DNA of 34,887 nt, taken from positions 1-34,887 of the forward strand of contig CAZQOV010000011.1 of the NCBI GenBank assembly GCA_964595055.1. The letters are read 5' to 3'. The notes under the pieces were generated by a model. That model saw nothing but the letters and a program-made list of their open reading frames with translations, was not told the origin of the DNA and made no database searches. A program made the position numbers and the translations under genes. Of the stretch, positions 1-9,200 are shown piece after piece (the first letter of the stretch is position 1; every line of letters starts with the position of its first letter). This DNA is from CAYRTD01 sp964595055. GTDB taxonomy: Bacteria > Bacteroidota > Bacteroidia > Bacteroidales > GCA-2748055.

Positions 1-876
1 GAGATGTTTCATGTCACTATTTTTGATCCGGGTGAAGCTCCTAAAAAGGATGGTGAAGTGGATTATTCCCGGGATTTCTTTGCCCGGCCGACAAACCTTA
101 CCGTCTCAGGTCAACTTGAAGCCGAATTGGCAGCACTTGCTCTTGGAGGGGTTTACACCTTTGGACCTACATTCAGGGCTGAAAATTCCAATACACCACG
201 GCACCTTGCAGAGTTCTGGATGATTGAACCGGAAGTGGCCTTCCATGATATCAATGATAACATGGATCTGGCTGAAGATTTTGTGAAATACCTTATAAAT
301 TACATTCTTGAGAATTGTCAGGACGATCTTGAGTTCCTGAACAAGATGTTCGATAAGGAACTCATTGATCGTTTAAAGTTCGTTGTGAACAATGAGTTTA
401 TCCGAATGGTTTATACAGATGCCATAGAAATTCTCAAGAAGTCAGGTCAGGAATTTGAATTTCCAGTGGAATGGGGACTTGATCTTCAGGCCGAGCATGA
501 AAGGTACCTGGTAGAAAAACATTTCAAAAAACCGGTTATTTTAACGGATTATCCAATGTCTATCAAGGCATTTTATATGAAGCAGAACGATGATGGAAAA
601 ACAGTAAGGGCAATGGACGTGCTTTTCCCGAAAATCGGAGAGATTATCGGGGGGTCACAACGTGAGGAAAATTACGATAAGCTTATAAAACGGATAAGGG
701 AACTGAATTTGCCGGAAGAGGAGCTCTGGTGGTTTCTCGATACCCGTAAATTTGGAACAGTAGAACATTCGGGATTTGGTCTTGGCTTTGAAAGACTTGT
801 GCAGTTTGTGACGGGAATGGGGAATATCAGGGATGTGATTCCATTTCCCAGAACACCTAGAAATGCAGAGTTTTAA
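1..876 (+). CDS. asnS: Asparaginyl-tRNA synthetase, C-terminal part (5' end outside window)
   Basis: This is the C-terminal 291 codons of a class II aminoacyl-tRNA synthetase. The frame is open from base 1, so the N-terminal OB-fold anticodon-binding domain lies upstream of the window. Class II motif 2 is visible as FGPTFRAENSNTPRHLAEFW, and motif 3 near the C terminus as GFGLGFERLVQFVTG followed by IRDVIPFPRTP, which is the typical end of AsnRS. The FRAE(N)S..RHLAEFWMIEPE block separates AsnRS from AspRS. The enzyme charges tRNA-Asn with asparagine in the cytosol. It ends 62 nt before rpoN on the same strand, so cotranscription is possible. The family is certain; only the start is unseen. 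Confidence 0.95.
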   Translation, partial: EMFHVTIFDPGEAPKKDGEVDYSRDFFARPTNLTVSGQLEAELAALALGGVYTFGPTFRAENSNTPRHLAEFWMIEPEVAFHDINDNMDLAEDFVKYLINYILENCQDDLEFLNKMFDKELIDRLKFVVNNEFIRMVYTDAIEILKKSGQEFEFPVEWGLDLQAEHERYLVEKHFKKPVILTDYPMSIKAFYMKQNDDGKTVRAMDVLFPKIGEIIGGSQREENYDKLIKRIRELNLPEEELWWFLDTRKFGTVEHSGFGLGFERLVQFVTGMGNIRDVIPFPRTPRNAEF

Positions 877-938
877 CAGGAAACTGTAGGATTTTATAAA
901 AGGAAATAGTAGATTTATACGGATAGATTTAAAGAGAG

Positions 939-2393
939 ATGTTAAAACAAAAGCTCCAGCAGAAATTACTACAAAAGTTATCTCCGCAGCAGATCCAGAT
1001 GATCAAGTTGCTGGAGATTCCTACTATTCAACTGGAGCAAAGGATAAAAAATGAGTTGGAAGAGAATCCAACCCTGGAAGAAGGAGCCGATGAAGATGAA
1101 TTTCAGGATAGTTATGATGAAGATAGCGAAAATGAAGATACTTCAGATCAGGATGAATTTTCTCTGGAAGATTATATGGAGGATGATGAAATTCCCAATT
1201 ACAAATTGTCTTCCAGTAATTATTCCAAAGATGACAAATATGAGGAGATCCCCTTTTCAGTAGGTTCTTCATTTCATGAGATCCTCGAAAGTCAGTTAGG
1301 TTTGCGGAGACTTACAGAACGTGAAGAAATGCTGGCCAGGTATCTTATTGGAAATATTGATGAAGACGGTTATTTGAGAAGAAAACTTGAGGCAATTGTG
1401 GATGATCTTGCTTTTTCTCAGGGAATTACTACCAATGAAACAGAGTTGAGAGAAGCATTGGATATCATCCATGATTTTGATCCCGCCGGAGTGGGTGCCA
1501 GGGACCTTCAGGAATGTCTTTTGCTCCAGGTCGAGCGCAAAGACCTCAGCGATCCAAATGTGAAAAATGCGTATGATATTCTGAAGTTTCATTTTGATGA
1601 ATTTTCCAAAAGACATTATGATAAGGTAATTAACCGGATGGATCTTAAGGATGGTGAGATGAAGGCGGCCATTGAAGAGATTACCAAATTGAATCCAAAG
1701 CCAGGCGGATCAGTTACTGATCCCATGGATAAAACAGGTGAACATATTATTCCCGATTTTATTTTGGAAAATAATGAAGGAGATCTCCAATTAAGCCTTA
1801 ATGCCAAAAATGTTCCGGAATTGCGATTAAGTAAGACCTACAGCGATATGTTACAATCCTACTCGGCGAAAAAAAAATCTGCCAGTAAAGAAGATAAGGA
1901 TGCGATAAGTTTCGTGAAACAGAAACTTGATTCTGCCCGATGGTTTATTGATGCTATAAAACAAAGGCAGAATACACTGATGCTTACTATGAATGCCATA
2001 CTCAATTATCAGAAAGAATATTTTCTTGAGGGCGATGAGAAAAAGTTACGCCCCATGATATTGAAAGATATTGCTGATATCACCGGTCTCGATATTTCCA
2101 CCATTTCAAGGGTAGCCAATTCCAAGTATATTCAAACTCATTTCGGTATTTATCCCTTGAAATATTTCTTTTCGGAAGGTATGCAAAAAGAATCAGGTGA
2201 AGAGGTATCAACAAGAGAAATAAAAAGCATACTTCAGGAATGTATTGATAATGAAGATAAACGCAAGCCTTTAACCGACGAGAAGCTGGCTGATATCCTG
2301 AAAGAAAAAGGCTATCAGATTGCCAGAAGAACGGTGGCTAAATATCGGGAGCAGATCAATATTCCGGTAGCCAGACTCAGAAAAGAATTATAG
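939..2393 (+). CDS. rpoN: RNA polymerase sigma-54 factor
   Basis: 484 residues, normal length for sigma-54. Region I is the Gln/Leu-rich N terminus (LKQKLQQKLLQKLSPQQIQM, then LEIPTIQLEQRIKNELEENP), which binds activators. Region II is a very acidic stretch at about residues 45-85. The core-binding domain follows, then the HTH with DISTISRVANSKYI. The diagnostic RpoN box ARRTVAKYRE is at about 462-471 and contacts the -24 promoter element. Sigma-54 directs RNA polymerase to -24/-12 promoters and needs AAA+ activators; none is encoded in this window. The ATG at 939 gives the conserved MLKQKLQQKL start. The stop is 2 nt before the next gene, suggesting an operon. Confidence 0.97.
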   Translation: MLKQKLQQKLLQKLSPQQIQMIKLLEIPTIQLEQRIKNELEENPTLEEGADEDEFQDSYDEDSENEDTSDQDEFSLEDYMEDDEIPNYKLSSSNYSKDDKYEEIPFSVGSSFHEILESQLGLRRLTEREEMLARYLIGNIDEDGYLRRKLEAIVDDLAFSQGITTNETELREALDIIHDFDPAGVGARDLQECLLLQVERKDLSDPNVKNAYDILKFHFDEFSKRHYDKVINRMDLKDGEMKAAIEEITKLNPKPGGSVTDPMDKTGEHIIPDFILENNEGDLQLSLNAKNVPELRLSKTYSDMLQSYSAKKKSASKEDKDAISFVKQKLDSARWFIDAIKQRQNTLMLTMNAILNYQKEYFLEGDEKKLRPMILKDIADITGLDISTISRVANSKYIQTHFGIYPLKYFFSEGMQKESGEEVSTREIKSILQECIDNEDKRKPLTDEKLADILKEKGYQIARRTVAKYREQINIPVARLRKEL

Positions 2394-2395
2394 AC

Positions 2396-3004
2396 ATGGT
2401 CAAAAAAATTGCCCAGGCTTTTTCCTGGTTCTTTCATCCCCTGCTAATGCCTACCATTGGGATCGTGATACTTTTGTATACCAATTCCTATATTTCCTAT
2501 ATTCCGATAGAGGCAAAAAAAATGCTGATTATATTAACCGCAATAGGGACCCTTATTCTTCCTGCTTTAATGATTCCCTTGTTTCTCCTCCAGGGAAAGG
2601 TTTCCAATATGGAACTGGATGAGAGAAAGGAAAGATTATTTCCCCTTGCCCTGACCTTTATCTTTTATTTGCTGACCTTTATTCTTTTTCTCAGGATTCC
2701 GGTCTTTAAACTTATTCATTCCTTTATGCTCGGTACATCTTTATCTGTGCTGGCCGGTTTTCTTATTTCATTAAAATGGAAGATAAGCACACACATGATT
2801 GGTCTGGGTGGGATAGCGGCGCTGGTTCTGATCCTGTCGTTTAAACTGGATATTTATCTTCTCTATCCCTTGATAGGAATACTGGTTGCAACCGGCCTGA
2901 CCGGTTCTTCGCGACTTTACCTCAAGGCCCACTCGGAGTTACAGGTGTATACGGGTTTTTTTACCGGATTGGTTCTGGTGCTTGGGAGTTTGCTGGTTTA
3001 TTAA
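2396..3004 (+). CDS. PAP2-like integral membrane protein
   Basis: 202 residues with about six hydrophobic segments. The C-terminal part matches the PAP2 phosphatase layout: a STH triplet at 131-133 stands where PSGH is expected, and S172-R173, H179 and Q183 match the SR-x5-H-x3-D motif except that the final Asp is Gln. An N-terminal Arg/Lys cluster (ERKERLFPL, about 76-84) could match the K-x6-RP motif only loosely. PAP2 proteins remove phosphate from lipid phosphates such as phosphatidate or undecaprenyl pyrophosphate. With the acidic residue replaced, activity is uncertain. It starts 2 nt after rpoN, so it is probably cotranscribed. The membrane nature is firm and the family placement fairly good; the substrate is unknown. 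Confidence 0.75.
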   Translation: MVKKIAQAFSWFFHPLLMPTIGIVILLYTNSYISYIPIEAKKMLIILTAIGTLILPALMIPLFLLQGKVSNMELDERKERLFPLALTFIFYLLTFILFLRIPVFKLIHSFMLGTSLSVLAGFLISLKWKISTHMIGLGGIAALVLILSFKLDIYLLYPLIGILVATGLTGSSRLYLKAHSELQVYTGFFTGLVLVLGSLLVY

Positions 3005-3080
3005 GCGGGGTAGGAGAACAGAGTGAGTGTGAGAATGAGGATGCTTCCGTGAGTGGAATACTTTCGTAGCAGGAGAGAAT

Positions 3081-3182
3081 TTTCCCTCGATCCCAAAAGA
3101 CAGAGCGGATTGTCATCCCGACCAACGGGAGGGACCTCTGCAATCCGGAACGGATTGCGTAGTGAAGCAAATTGTTATGCCG
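3081..3182 (+). repeat. Dispersed hairpin repeat, copy A
   Basis: About 100 bp that aligns with copy C at 15458-15557 over its whole length: a CCCTCG-TCCC-AAAGAC-GAGC block, then TTGTCATCC, then CTCTGCAATCCG, then a closing GTGA-GCAAATTG-TATGC block. The core forms a perfect 8-bp stem (GCAATCCG at 3140-3147 with CGGATTGC at 3151-3158, 3-nt loop). No open reading frame of coding character is present. It belongs to the small non-coding repeats common in intergenic DNA of Bacteroidota. Confidence 0.75.
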
Positions 3183-3205
3183 GTAAAAGGAACACGAAAG
3201 GACGC

Positions 3206-3303
3206 TGTCATCCCGAACGGCGGTTACTGAGCGTTAGTCGAGGTAAGGGAGGGACCTCTGCAGTTCGGCACTGAACTGCGTTGTCAGGTGAATGGGAATG
3301 CCA
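3206..3303 (+). repeat. Dispersed hairpin repeat, copy B
   Basis: Second copy, 23 bp after copy A and in the same orientation. It shares TGTCATCCCGA and GGGAGGGACCTCTGCA with copy A but has an insertion of about 25 bp between these blocks. Its core stem is GCAGTTC (3260-3266) with GAACTGC (3273-3279). Relative to copy A, two base pairs differ on both sides, so pairing is preserved. Confidence 0.7.
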
Positions 3304-3484
3304 GAAATATCGTTTTGTGATGAAGCGTTAATGCTCTAATAAAATGAATGTTGAGAATGCTTTGATGGGTGTAATGCATTAGGAGCAAAAGAGATATTTC
3401 TCCCTTCAAGTCTTACTCCCAGGAAACATAATTCATACGTAGCAAGAGAGAGGTCTTATTACCGGTGCATTTGTAAAAAGGTAT

Positions 3485-4672
3485 TTATAACAATCTTTTC
3501 ACCTCAGTCTCCTCCCCAAACCTCATCTCCTCAAAATAAACCCCCTCAACCAAATTTACTCCGGGTTTTTTTCCTTCTTCAAAACTGCCAAATGTATGGT
3601 CAATACCGAGGATTTTTGCTCCGTTAATGGTGGCGAAAGTAAGGAGTTTTTCAAGACTTGTTTCAGGGTAGTTTTTACTTAAGGTGATGAGCTAGGCAAG
3701 GATGGAAAGCCGATGGTTGGATGAAAGGCTGTCGGTTCCGATGCAGACCTTATCCGGATAAGCTTTCATCAAATGCGAACCCGGTAGTTTGTTGGAAATG
3801 TAAAGGTTTGAATTCGGACAGAGACAGAAATAGGTCTTGTCCAGATCGAGAGATGAATTTGCAATATCGTCCGGGGTGGTGTAAACGTTGTGTACCAGAA
3901 GCAGAGGGGACCTATCGGGAATTGCACCGGAAAGCCACGGAAGCGTTTTCATTTTCCTGGGTTTGGAGTCTCCTATTTCAAACCCGAGATCCTCGAAGAG
4001 CTGAAGGAAATTGCCTTTTCTTTCGGAAATGAACTCGTCTTCAAATTCTGTTTCCTGGTTGTGAATGGATAAAATATTGTTTTCGTCATTGACATTCCTG
4101 CGAAACACTTCAAAAAGTCTTTCCGAAACGGTGTATGCCGAGTTGGGTGTTAAGGAAGCAGACAGGGAGTATTCTTCTTTGGCTTTTCTTAGCAATTTCA
4201 TACCCTCATTCAGCGTTTTTCCTGCCTGGGCATTTTCCATATTGAAAATTTCCACGAAGGTATGATAGTGCAGTTCGCTGTTTGTTTTCAGTGGAAAACT
4301 GTCTTCTTTGTTCGATATATCGCCCACGGCAACAATACCCTCTCTTTTCATTTCTTTATCGGCTTCAATCATTGCGGCTTCAATGGAATTTTTATCGTAA
4401 TCCCGCCCGGTGACGATCTGGTGAATAAACTTATCCAACCCGATGTACTCCGGCACTTTTCCTTTTAAATGCGACAATTCGATATGACAATGGGCATTGA
4501 CAAATCCGGGGGTAATAATTCCGTTATAATGTTTTAGACCTGCTTCTTCTTTAAGATCTCCTTCAGGCTGATTTAATGATAATACCTTGCCCTGTTCATC
4601 GGTTTCAAGGATACCGTTTTTTATGAATCCCCTGTCAGGTGAAAAAATGTAATTTGCTGAAAATTTTGGCAT
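3485..4672 (-). pseudogene. Amidohydrolase (metal-dependent deaminase type) interrupted by an in-frame TAG
   Basis: The reading frame from the ATG at 4672 runs 326 codons to a TAG at 3694-3692, then stays open and protein-like for 68 more codons to TAA at 3487-3485. The family is amidohydrolase, related to the SsnA/MtaD/chlorohydrolase group. The metal motif HCH is at 61-63 after TPGFVNA. SIHNQETE, LLVHN (His 261) and GTDSLSSN (Asp 314) supply the other ligands. The part after the TAG holds the usual C-terminal signature (INGAKILGID, then GSFEEGKKPGVNLV), which completes the barrel helix and the N-terminal beta-sandwich. An ordinary protein would be about 395 residues. Either the gene is inactivated, the amber is read through, or the base is a sequence error. 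It follows the DUF4296 gene by 19 nt. No exact substrate can be named. Confidence 0.85.
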
Positions 4673-4691
4673 AGGTATGCATCGTTATTTT

Positions 4692-5084
4692 TTATTGTTG
4701 ATCTTCATCTCGTTCAAATTTTGGTTTTTTTTCCCTTAGTGAATCCAGACGATAGTTCAACTCGAAAATTACTCCATCATAAACCTCAAGGTAAAGATCC
4801 GGTTTTTTTGTATAAAGTGATACGGTTGTGTCAAACTCAGCTTTAGTAACCCCGTATTTTTCGAAGATAGAGCTGTAAAGGTCTATGCTGTCAAGGGCTT
4901 CATATTTTCTATAATAATCAGGGTTGTTTGTTATAGCATCCATCAAATGTATATCCGCAAGGATTTGAACAAATTTCTCCTGTGCAATAGCATCCCTTCG
5001 TGACACTTTTACTTTGGTCGGATCATCCGTACAGGAGGGGAGGAGGAAGATCACCAGGCATATGTATGTTAGTATTTTTCGCAT
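4692..5084 (-). CDS. DUF4296 lipoprotein
   Basis: 130 residues. The N terminus is a lipoprotein signal: MRKILTYICLVIFLLPSC with the lipidated Cys at 18. The body (AQEKFVQILADIHLMDAI, then YSSIFEKYGVTKAEFDTTV and YTKKPDLYLEVYDGV) matches the DUF4296 pattern of Bacteroidota, a short helical domain of unknown function. It is expected to sit on the periplasmic side of the envelope. The gene is first in a pair with the amidohydrolase 19 nt downstream, and a TAnnTTTG element lies 17 nt upstream of the ATG. No function is assigned. Confidence 0.85.
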   Translation of the reverse strand: MRKILTYICLVIFLLPSCTDDPTKVKVSRRDAIAQEKFVQILADIHLMDAITNNPDYYRKYEALDSIDLYSSIFEKYGVTKAEFDTTVSLYTKKPDLYLEVYDGVIFELNYRLDSLREKKPKFERDEDQQ

Positions 5085-5100
5085 TCCACTGAGCTTTGTG

Positions 5101-5108
5101 CAAAGATA
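5101..5108 (-). promoter_or_regulatory. Likely -7 promoter box of the DUF4296/amidohydrolase pair
   Basis: On the minus strand the sequence reads TATCTTTG, an exact match to the Bacteroidota -7 consensus TAnnTTTG, 17 nt before the ATG at 5084. No good -33 TTTG is seen about 20 nt upstream, so the call rests on the -7 box and its position. Confidence 0.5.
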
Positions 5109-5114
5109 ATAAAA

Positions 5115-5322
5115 GTTGTGCAGTTATGCAGTTGGATCTCATAACGTCAATGTTTCTTCACTACGCTCAGAAATTTTTTCTGTATTAGTCAAAATAATCA
5201 CAATAGCTTTTAGAAGCGATTTATCGTTATTTTCTCAAAGGATAGTAATTGTTAGTCTTGAAAATCACTGAACCCAGCGAAGTGAATTGACGAATTGAAT
5301 TCTAACTGCACAACTGCACAAC
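5115..5322. repeat. Segment bounded by 19-bp inverted repeats (possible MITE-like element)
   Basis: The left arm is GTTGTGCAGTTATGCAGTT (5115-5133) and the right arm AACTGCACAACTGCACAAC (5304-5322). They are inverted copies with one mismatch in 19. Each arm is itself two near-tandem 8-9 bp units. The 170 bp inside has no open reading frame and includes CTTCACTACGCTCAGAAA, similar to fragments in other small repeats. No target-site duplication is obvious at the edges. It could be a small non-autonomous element or a large hairpin; this is inference. Confidence 0.45.
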
Positions 5323-5379
5323 CCCATTAATGATAAGCAGTTACTAGTTAATGTAATATCCAAATCGCAGCCTCAATTC

Positions 5380-6279
5380 CTATCGAATCGCATTAAACCT
5401 GTACCCAATCATAATTTCATGACTACCGGAATTATAGTTTCTGAGGCCATTGATGCCCATATCATAGGCATAACCGAAGTAGAATTTTTCATCGTAAACA
5501 TAACCGAGAAGGAGAGAAAGGGCATCCTGCAAACGGTAGGAAAGTCCTCCCCAGATCATGTCCTGATAAAGAACACGGGCAGTGAGATCGAATTGAAATA
5601 CTCCAGGGGCTGAGGCTTTCACAATAACAGAGGGTTCTGCGATGAAATCGCGGTTTATTTCATATTTATACCCCCCTGTCAGGTAAAAATGGCTCTTGAG
5701 TTTATTGAGGCCATTGTTATCCTCGAAGAACTTGAGCTTGTTATTCAGAAGTTGAGAAACACTGAAACCTGCGTACCATTCATCTGCGTAAGCATAAAAA
5801 CCGATGGTTGCATCGGGAACATAAGAATTATAAACAATAGGCTGTATGGCCAGATCATTCTGATCCTTTATGGTTAACTGAGCACCATCAAGTTTAAATT
5901 GCATAAGGCCAAAGGAAAGTCCGCCCGAAATTCGGATATCATTACTGATTTCCACATTATACGCATAGGATCCGGATATTCCTGTCCTGCTGGTAGGACC
6001 TGTGACGTCATTATAGATATATCCCCCAAAGCCCATAGGCAATTCAGCATGTGGTCCATATATGCTCAAGGTGTTTGTCAGGGGAGGATCAGTGAGTCCT
6101 ATCCATTGGAATCTGTGGTTGGACCGGATCTGATAATAGCCGTCGGTTCCGGCAACCGCAGGATTAATGACAAAATCATTGAACATATATTGAGTAAAAT
6201 GCGGGGATTGTTGAGCCCTTGCCATCAATCCGCAAAACCCCAGAAGAACAAATATGTTTAATATCTTTTTCATTTTCAT
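5380..6279 (-). CDS. PorP/SprF family type IX secretion outer-membrane protein
   Basis: 299 residues. A signal peptide (MKMKKILNIFVLLGFCGLMARAQ) is followed by the family hallmark QQSPHFTQYMFNDFVINPAVAGT. The rest is an outer-membrane beta-barrel pattern with alternating aromatic strands (FGFAYD-like FYFGYAYDMGI and a C-terminal HEIMIGYRFN strand). PorP/SprF proteins work with the T9SS, and each is often encoded beside a large CHU_C-domain cargo that it helps deliver or hold at the cell surface. Here it begins 6 nt after the stop of the SprB-like adhesin gene, the same arrangement as sprB-sprF of Flavobacterium. The partner is therefore most likely that adhesin. Family is firm; the exact orthologue name is not. 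Confidence 0.9.
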   Translation of the reverse strand: MKMKKILNIFVLLGFCGLMARAQQSPHFTQYMFNDFVINPAVAGTDGYYQIRSNHRFQWIGLTDPPLTNTLSIYGPHAELPMGFGGYIYNDVTGPTSRTGISGSYAYNVEISNDIRISGGLSFGLMQFKLDGAQLTIKDQNDLAIQPIVYNSYVPDATIGFYAYADEWYAGFSVSQLLNNKLKFFEDNNGLNKLKSHFYLTGGYKYEINRDFIAEPSVIVKASAPGVFQFDLTARVLYQDMIWGGLSYRLQDALSLLLGYVYDEKFYFGYAYDMGINGLRNYNSGSHEIMIGYRFNAIR

Positions 6280-6285
6280 TTCTTT

Positions 6286-9200
6286 TTACCTTACTATGGT
6301 TACCGGACCGGTAATTGCACTCGCCCCCGGATAGGGGACAACAACATAATAATAGGTTCCTACCGGAACATCGGTTCCTTTAAATCTGCCATCCCAGCGC
6401 TTATCGTCGGTATATCCTTTTGAGCTGAAGAGTCTTTCTCCCCAGCGATTGAAGACTTCGACGGTCATTTCGGGGTACAGGCTTGCATAGTCTATATCCC
6501 AGTAATCGTTAATGCCATCACCATTGGGAGAAAAGGCATTGTAGATCACTAATTTTTCGGCAATGGTTATGGTTAGGGTATCGCGGTCGATACACCCATC
6601 CTCAGTTTCAGCACTAACAATATAAGTGGTAGTTTGTGAGGGCGAAAGGGTGGGATTAGCCGAAGCAGTGTCATCTATGCCTGCAGCAGGTTCCCATTTA
6701 TAACTTAAATAAGGACCTCCTTCGGTGTTGATGGTCAGGGATTGATCATCGGTTATAGTGGTGTCAGGACCTGCATCCAGTCCAAATCTCGGGTAAACGG
6801 TGATATTTACCGTATCTAAGTCATAGCAGTCATCCATTCCCGAAGCCCTCAGGATAAAGGTTCTGTCTTCAGTAGTTTCAACAAGCGGATTGGCAATTGC
6901 AGTATCGCTTAATCCTTCTGCGGGATACCAGACAAGTGATGTACCACCATAGCCATTCAGTCTGAGTTCATCACCAAAACAAACGGCCGTATCTTTTCCG
7001 GCATCGGCAATTACTTTTGTAAGAGCCGGAACCTCAATGGTATCGCTGGCAGTACATCCATTTTCATCTGTTGTGCTGATCCAGTATTTACCTGCGTTGA
7101 TATTATTCAGGTCTTCAGAAGTGCTTCCTGTTGACCATTGGTAATCAACCTCGCCCTGGGCACCATTTACGGTAACATCTATAGCTCCGTCGTTACTGAA
7201 TGAGTTGCAACTGGCCGGGGTTATATTGCTGAAGATGGTCATTTTCACCGGTTCATTGATAAAGATCGTATCCCGGAAGTACCTGTTGTCTTCATCTCTT
7301 GCAAACACATAATAGCTGCCTGCAGAAATATTTTCCCAAACCCCACTGGATGTCCAGGTTGTACTGTCATCAATGGAGTATTCAGCTTCTCCGACAGGAT
7401 CATTTGCTACCATTGTTATGCCGGCATCATCCGATCCATAGCAGCTATTGTGGGTAACGCTAACAGTGACATCTAGAGGCTGGATTTCGCTTACTACTAC
7501 ACTTTCTTCATACTTACAGTCATTTGCATCTCTTATTATCACCTCATAGGTACCGGTCTCAAGATCGGTATATTCTGTCTGAGTACTGAACGGACCGTCT
7601 GGACCTGAGATTGAATACTCAAGGCTTCCTGTTCCTCCGGTTGCATTGGATATTGTTATGCTACCCAGCTGGGTTTCATCCCTTGCGGGGGTAGTGGTTA
7701 TTTCAGCAGTGATCTCTTCCGGTTGAGTTATGCTCAGAGTGGCGGAACTGATCTGGCAGCCGTTGGCATCTTCGGCTATCACCGTATAGTCTCCTGTGGT
7801 AAGATTTGTATAGTTACCATTACCCTGCCAGCTTAAACCGCCATCAATGCTGTATTGAACTGGCGGAGTTCCCCCGCTGACTTCGAAATTTATTTCACCG
7901 CCTGCATCCCCGAAACAGGTATTTACATCGGTTTTACTCTCCGTATCTATGGTCAGGGCAGGTGGTTCCGTGAATTCAAGAGTATCTACCGGCATGGAGC
8001 ATTCATTAACATCTCTTACTTCAAGAAAATAGGTTCCAGGTGTTAATCCCGGGAAGTCGCCAGAAGTACTAAAGTTTGCACCATCATCAATGCTGTATTC
8101 GTAAGGAGGAGTACCACCGGAAAGATAGAAATGGATCTCTGCATTATCCTCACCGTTGCACTGGATTTCCTGCGAGATCACTGAATCAACTGCTATGGGG
8201 GTAGGTTCATTTATGGTAAATTCAGAACTGGTAATCGGGCCGCAATTATTGGCATCATCTACTTCAACCCTGTATGTACCCTGGGAGAGGTTGTTAAACA
8301 CTCCATCGTCTGTTACGGTGCCGTCGGGTATAAGGGTATAGCTATAAGGCATAGTTCCGCCGGAGGCGGTAACGCTAATGGCTCCGTCATCAGCATCAGG
8401 ACAGCTTATGTCGGTCGAATTCTCTGTATCGATTGCAAGGAGCAAAGGTTCAGTAATTGTTATTATGCTATCCACGGTGCAGCCATTGGCATCCTGGACG
8501 GAAAGTGTGTGTTCTCCGGCTGGCAGATCCGTAAATGTCCCGTTTTCCTCAAAAGGACCACCATTAATAGCGTACTGAAGCCCTCCTGCACCACCGGAGG
8601 CGCTAAAATCTACCGCACCATTCGCATCACCGGTACAACCGAATACGTCCGTTATTGTTATTGAAGTGAAAAGGATAGGATCGGGCTGGGACAATTCCAC
8701 TGTGGTATCTATGGTACAGGCATTTGTATCGGCAATGGTAATGGTATGTATGCCTCCGCCAACCGGATCAAAAAGCCCTGTTGAGTTGATGGTTGTGTGA
8801 TTCAGTATAAATTCTTTGCGACCGGATCCTCCTGTGGCTTCAATGAAAATTTGTCCGTTTATATTTCCAAAACAACCGGATACATCCACCTGAGCATAAT
8901 CCGATATTTTTATCTGGCTGGGTTGACTGATCTTATTTAGGTTCCCATCAGCGATGCAACCATTCGAATCTTTGACTATAGTCTGGTAAGAGCCTGCCGG
9001 AAGATTCTGGAAGGTTGGATCGGATGAAAAATCAATACCATTGTTTATGGAGTATTCATAGGGTTCAGTGCCCCCGGAAATATCCAGGATCCGTATTTCG
9101 CCCAGACTATCCCCGTAACACAGGTTATTGTTAATACGGATCTCGCTTTCAACGACCAGCTCGTTGGGTTCCTCAATGCTTATGTTTTCTGTGCTTATAC

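Larger units (their letters stand above)
3005..3484. other. Intergenic region, about 480 bp, with two dispersed repeats
   Basis: No believable gene is present between the PAP2-like gene and the end of the converging amidohydrolase. The stretch carries two copies of a GC-richer dispersed repeat (3081-3182 and 3206-3303). Short reading frames across them yield only the arginine/glutamate-rich peptides that such repeats produce when translated. From 3304 to 3484 I see no feature. No clear T-tailed terminator is visible for either flanking gene. Confidence 0.7.

Noticed and set aside
3053..3274. 73-codon frame across the dispersed repeats
   Set aside because: It only translates the repeat copies (typical HPERR and RPTGGTS peptides) and its composition is not that of a gene.
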